From positions 132,548,047-132,612,046 of the forward strand of contig OZ023269.1 in the NCBI GenBank assembly GCA_964006375.1: a stretch of DNA of 64,000 nucleotides, in the 5' to 3' direction. Positions 43,919 to 64,000 of this stretch are shown piece after piece; within the stretch, counting starts at the first letter, position 1, and each line of letters begins with the position of its first letter. A program made the translations under genes and the position numbers. The notes beneath the pieces are model-generated. The model had not been told where the DNA came from and searched no databases. It was given only the letters and a program-made list of their open reading frames with translations. Origin of the DNA: Tillus elongatus. Taxonomy: Eukaryota > Arthropoda > Insecta > Coleoptera > Cleridae.

Positions 43919-45550
43919 TTCCAGTCATCTGGTCCCCTGTGGGTCCGGGGACTAACTAAAAAAAAATAGGCCCAAGGCAACTCCTGCCTGTCGTAAAAGG
44001 CGACTAATTGGAATCAAACACTGGCGGGGGTCTTGTCCATGTGGGCCTGGAGGGAGGCGGATATCTCTGGAGAGTGATGTACACCCGGATTTTGAGGCCT
44101 CCACTCTGGGCTTAGAAATGGATGGTTGCCTGCGCTTGGTTGTTACTCGGGAGCTGGGTTCCGGATGGGTGCCGCCTTGGGTTGAGTGCTGGCGGGTGTC
44201 GTGTGTCTAGACGACCCGGAGGGGGTTGACAACTCTGATGAGTGGTAAACACCCGAAATTTGGGGCCCCCACTGTGTGCTTCGGAACGCACGGACGGCCT
44301 CGCTTGTGCGATGCTTGGGAGCGGGGCTCGATGGGATGTCGCCTTGAGTCTAGCACTGGTGGGTGTCGGGTCTAGACGAACCCGCAGGAGAGCTGAGATC
44401 TTTAGGGGTGAAATAAAACTGAGGGTTGAGGCCTCTTGTGTGAGCTTCGAAACGATCAAACGACCTAACTTGGATGCTTCTCGGATGCAGGACTTCATGA
44501 TACTGCACCTAGTCAAACACTGACGGATGTCTGGTCCAGACGAACTCGGAGAGAGGTTCTCTCTTTGAGCTTTGAGACGGGCAAGCGACTTCGCTCAGAT
44601 GGCAGTACATCTGTCAAACAAAGTTTCACATCGCAGATGTCGTCTCCTGTCGGAAGCACGATTTGTTGGGTGAAATTTAAGCTAACGCTGGCAGGTGTTG
44701 GACCTAGACGAACCCGGAGGTGGCAGGGGTCTCTAGGGGTGGATTACACCTGGAGACTTGGGCCTACTCTGTGAGCATCGATATAGGTTAACGACCCCGC
44801 CTGGATGCTGCTCGAGGGCGGGACTTCATGATACCGCCTCGAGTCAATGAAACACTGGCGGGGGTCTGGTGCAGGTGAGGCAGACATCTCTGGGGAGTGA
44901 TATGCACCCGGAGTTTGGCGCCACCACTGTGGCCTCAGAGACTGACAATTGGCCTCGCTTGGTTGTTACTCGGGAGTGGGGTTCCATATGATGCCGCCCT
45001 GGATTGAGCCCTGGCGTGTGTCCAGACGTCCCGGGGGGCTCTGATGAGTGGTAAACACCCGGAGTTTGGAGCCCATACTGTGTGCTACGAAACGGACGGA
45101 CGGCCTCGCTGGGATGATGCTCGAGAGCGGCACTCGATGGGATGTTGCCTTGAGTCTTAACACTGTTAGGTGTCAGGTTTGGAAGAGCCTGAGGGGAGCT
45201 GAGATCTCTAGGGGTGGATTACAACTGAAGATTAGATGCTGCTCGAGAGCGGGACTTTATGATACTGCCTCGAGGCAAACACTGACGGATGTCGGGTCCA
45301 GACGAACTCGGAAAGAGGTTATCTCTCTTTGAGCTTCGAAACGTGCAAGCGACTTCACTCAGATGGCAGTGCACCTGCCAAACAAACTTTCACCCTCAAG
45401 AAAAGATCGACTCTCTCAGGGAGCTGGAATTGATGGGTGAAATCTAAATAATTAGACGTGAGCCACAATAGAATTAAGGTCGCGGTGGAGGGACTGGAAT
45501 ACCCCACTCACAATAAAATGTAATCTAATCTAATCTCTTCCAGTCATCTG
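43919..45550 (+). mobile_element. Complete SINE-like non-coding retroelement, copy 2
   Basis: The element 43932-45537 is flanked by TTCCAGTCATCTG on both sides (43919-43931 and 45538-45550). It aligns with copy 1 (24218-25697) throughout: the same CCTGCCTGTCGTAAAAGGCG head, the same internal modules and a TAATCTAATCTAATCTC end. Being about 125 bp longer, it differs by internal indels. It is the cleanest target-site duplication in the window and evidence of target-primed retrotransposition. Confidence 0.85.
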
Positions 45551-47111
45551 ATGTACTTCTGGTCTTGTGTATTTCGGAACAATGAGACTCTAGTGTATTG
45601 TATTTGAAAACATCTAGATTGTAGTAGGTAATAATGAAAAACATATATATTATGTATAATTTTATTTAATGTTATTATAGCAGGTAATCATATAAAAGAC
45701 AGATTTACTATGTATAATTTTATTTCATGTTTTTATCCAATGAACACATTGTCAATAATGAGAAAAACAGATTGCGCCATTTACAATATTAACAATAATG
45801 AGTTAAGTACGTACATATAAACATATGGGTAAGACAAAGTTACAGATAAAACAGACGAGGTAGTACAAAGATTAGGTAAAAAGACAAAGATAGAGATAAA
45901 GAGGACAGTATGAGAGGTGGCATTAACCTGTTAGCGTTGGTAGTGCTATCTCAAGTTTACGTTCGCCATTTATCATCTGACAGGGGCACCAACAGTCATA
46001 AATGGTTGATGTGTATAATGGCGTAATCTGGCAGCGGGTAATGTAGTGACACATAGATATAAATAAATAGAATTTAATATATTCAAGGTACCTTTAAGGC
46101 TAGTTGAGATCACTAGTGCACTATATCTCTAAACACAGACCGAACACCAAGGACAGATAGTCAGTCGCGGGCATGCAGAGAGAAACGATCGTGAGTGAGC
46201 ACTGTCAACTGTTTACTGTAAACTGTCAAATATAACGGTCAAAGCTCGAAGAGCCCGCCTCTAGCAGTAATATACAGATTGTACACGTGAATTACCTATC
46301 ACTTCATAATTTGACATTTAATACAATAATTATTAAGTTAATATTGCTCAATAATGTTCTTCCTATATTTAGTAAATATCATAATCATAATTATAAATAC
46401 TTTTATTTACGATTTTACCATCTACTCTGAGATTTAACACGTATGCAATTGCAGATGTACGAACCGAGAGACGTATCGAAGTCAGTATGAAAACATTACA
46501 TTACATTACATAGAAATATAGTCTGAATGAAGAAACTAAAGCGTCGTTACAACACTATGTAATAACCTAAGGTAATGAAGTGTATAGAAGAATAACGTTA
46601 ACAGAACTAATATTACGATTACGATTACTGGTACATTGTGTTAGCAGTATTAGGCTACTCTACATATTATGCTAAATCCTATCATATTACTGCATGCACT
46701 CATAGAAAAGTGAGCACTTTACGGAACATTGTCTAATTGTAGTCGAAGTCGTTTTGATTTAATACAATATTACATAGGATAGAGAATCACTTGGCACTAG
46801 TGGTTACGTGAGTGGACAAATACAAATAAATACTCTATAAACTTTATCTAATCTAGCAACAAACAACCTTTATCTTTATATCTTTTATCTCTATCCACTC
46901 ACTCATCCCTTCATTTGCCTTATACAATCTATAACATTAAGAAGAATAAATAAGAATCTCTTTGGTATAATCACTATCCATCTTTTAACATACTATATTT
47001 AAAATACTGTTCGGCCAGTCGTGAACCTCTTACGACCGGCTAAAGTCCTTTGATTAACAGCTTGGCTAAGTACTGACACACCAGCACCATTAAACGTTTG
47101 GTGTCGCTGAA
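45551..47111. other. Downstream of kcc: probable 3' UTR and intergenic DNA
   Basis: No coding family recognised. The part next to 47112 should be the 3' UTR of kcc on the minus strand. AATAAA on that strand occurs near 46400, but the end of the transcript cannot be fixed. Confidence 0.4.
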
Positions 47112-63014
<15,903 letters not shown>

Positions 63015-64000
63015 CTGTATAAAAAAGGGAAAACAAACATTATAAGCGAAAATTAACACTAAGATTAACATTAAAGGCAAGGTACTAGGTCCTTTTTAGA
63101 CCCTCACTATTATGGGGACATCGCTTATCTTAGAAATTTCAAGTCTGTCAAATTGAGGCAATAATTCAAATTTTAAATAAGACTCGACATAACAATAAAA
63201 AAAACGTTTAAACACAACCTGATATAATAAATAAAAAAGCATTGTTTTAAAATAATTGCGACAAATCCGTCATCGGTTGTCATTACGAGACAGTGACGTT
63301 TTGTGACTTTTTAATGAATGAAATCGTAATTGCATTTCTTAAGTCAGTAAAATTGGTATGTTCCAAGGGTTATGACATTGTGCCACTTACTCAAAAACCT
63401 TGATGAATTCTACTCAATAATTATAAATTATTTATTCTTATCATTTTGTGGTCACCTACTACTAGAAAATATTAAAAAGTCTGAACGCAGCAAGTGCATT
63501 ATGATAGTGAATGTTCATAGAGATTGTTGTTATTGTAAAAATAGTTAAACGGTTATCAAATATAAAATGATAAACAAGGAAATTATAAACTTTGTTTTTC
63601 AGATAAATATTGTTCTTAGCCTCTTGAAAGAGTGAAAACACTGAATGCTTGACTGCTTAATGTTTAGTTCAAAAGCAGCAATTGAATAGATTAGTTCAAA
63701 AATAGTATAAAGTCCAAAAATGCCGTTTTTTAGTTGACATAGCTAAAGTATTTACAATTAATCTCTCTCTGGACTGCGCCAAAAAACAGTACTCTAAACC
63801 TTACCGTCATGTCGCTACGCATTACGTATTTATGGCGATCAGTTGAAGAACAGTACAAGTCCTGGACTTATACTGTTCTTAGGCTCAACGCCCAACTGTA
63901 TAGCTATGCGTGTATGCATTCGAGTTCCATAATATGAAAGATAATACTGGTATATTTTATACTTATCATGAAGGTCAAGCTCCGAAGGGTCCAGTTTCAA
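63015..64000 (-). other. kcc intron running off the window
   Basis: No upstream kcc exon was found in this 986 bp. A reversed repeat block (CTGAACGCAGCAAGTGCATT, 63480-63499) belongs to the AACGCACTTG family at 29 and 35.9 kb. Confidence 0.6.

Overview
The window is nuclear DNA of an arthropod, most likely an insect. It is AT-rich, its genes have GT-AG introns, and its two recognisable genes have insect-type proteins. It is packed with the usual insect transposon mixture: CR1/Jockey-like and I-clade LINEs, Tc1/mariner, pogo, hAT and piggyBac elements, and MITEs. A beetle with a large repeat-rich genome would fit, but the sequence alone does not settle the order.

Two host genes were assembled exon by exon, both on the minus strand. 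(1) A glucose-6-phosphate 1-epimerase (GALM superfamily) is complete: five exons from 26394 down to 15310, 277 residues, with all splice phases closing. (2) The 3' three quarters of a potassium-chloride cotransporter (SLC12A4-7 type, fly kcc) runs from 63014 down to 47112 in eleven constitutive exons plus one likely optional 48-nt exon. Its N-terminus and first membrane helices lie beyond the right edge. Its last exon (30 residues) is separated from the rest by 3.3 kb of transposon debris. A possible plus-strand gene start (33923-37287, small exons) and a possible minus-strand first exon (30904-30959) are low-confidence.

Layout. 1-1.9 kb: two I-clade LINE 3' ends. 2.7-5.9 kb: two inverted copies of a hAT-like non-autonomous element, one of them interrupted by a hammerhead-ribozyme repeat. 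5.9-7.2 kb: tandem array. 7.4-8.5 kb: dead mariner. 10.1-11.2 kb: 351-bp satellite. 11.4-12.2 kb: giant foldback. 12.2-14.9 kb: CR1-like LINE with a duplicated ORF1. 15.3-26.4 kb: the epimerase gene, whose 7-kb last intron holds an I-clade LINE and a pogo > hAT > CR1 nest, and whose third intron holds a complete SINE-like retroelement. 27-37.5 kb: gene-poor DNA with Helentron-like (TA)n elements and clean MITEs. 38.5-45.5 kb: LINE graveyard, a second hammerhead array, a pogo-type TIR element and a second SINE-like copy. 47.1-64 kb: kcc with a different transposon in nearly every long intron.

The most notable signal is a roughly 310-bp repeat unit carrying a type I hammerhead ribozyme motif (CUGAUGA / GAAA / GUC with a 3-bp palindromic stem III). 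It occurs as dimers and inverted multimers at 4.3-5.4 kb and 39.1-39.9 kb, with a fragment at 31.2 kb. The motif at 4570-4614 keeps every core base and a 7-bp stem I. This organisation matches animal retrozymes and the ribozymes of Penelope-like elements; no Penelope coding sequence was seen here.

The two host genes are unrelated in pathway (sugar-phosphate mutarotation versus chloride and volume homeostasis) and show no sign of working together. Everything between and inside them is shaped by transposition.
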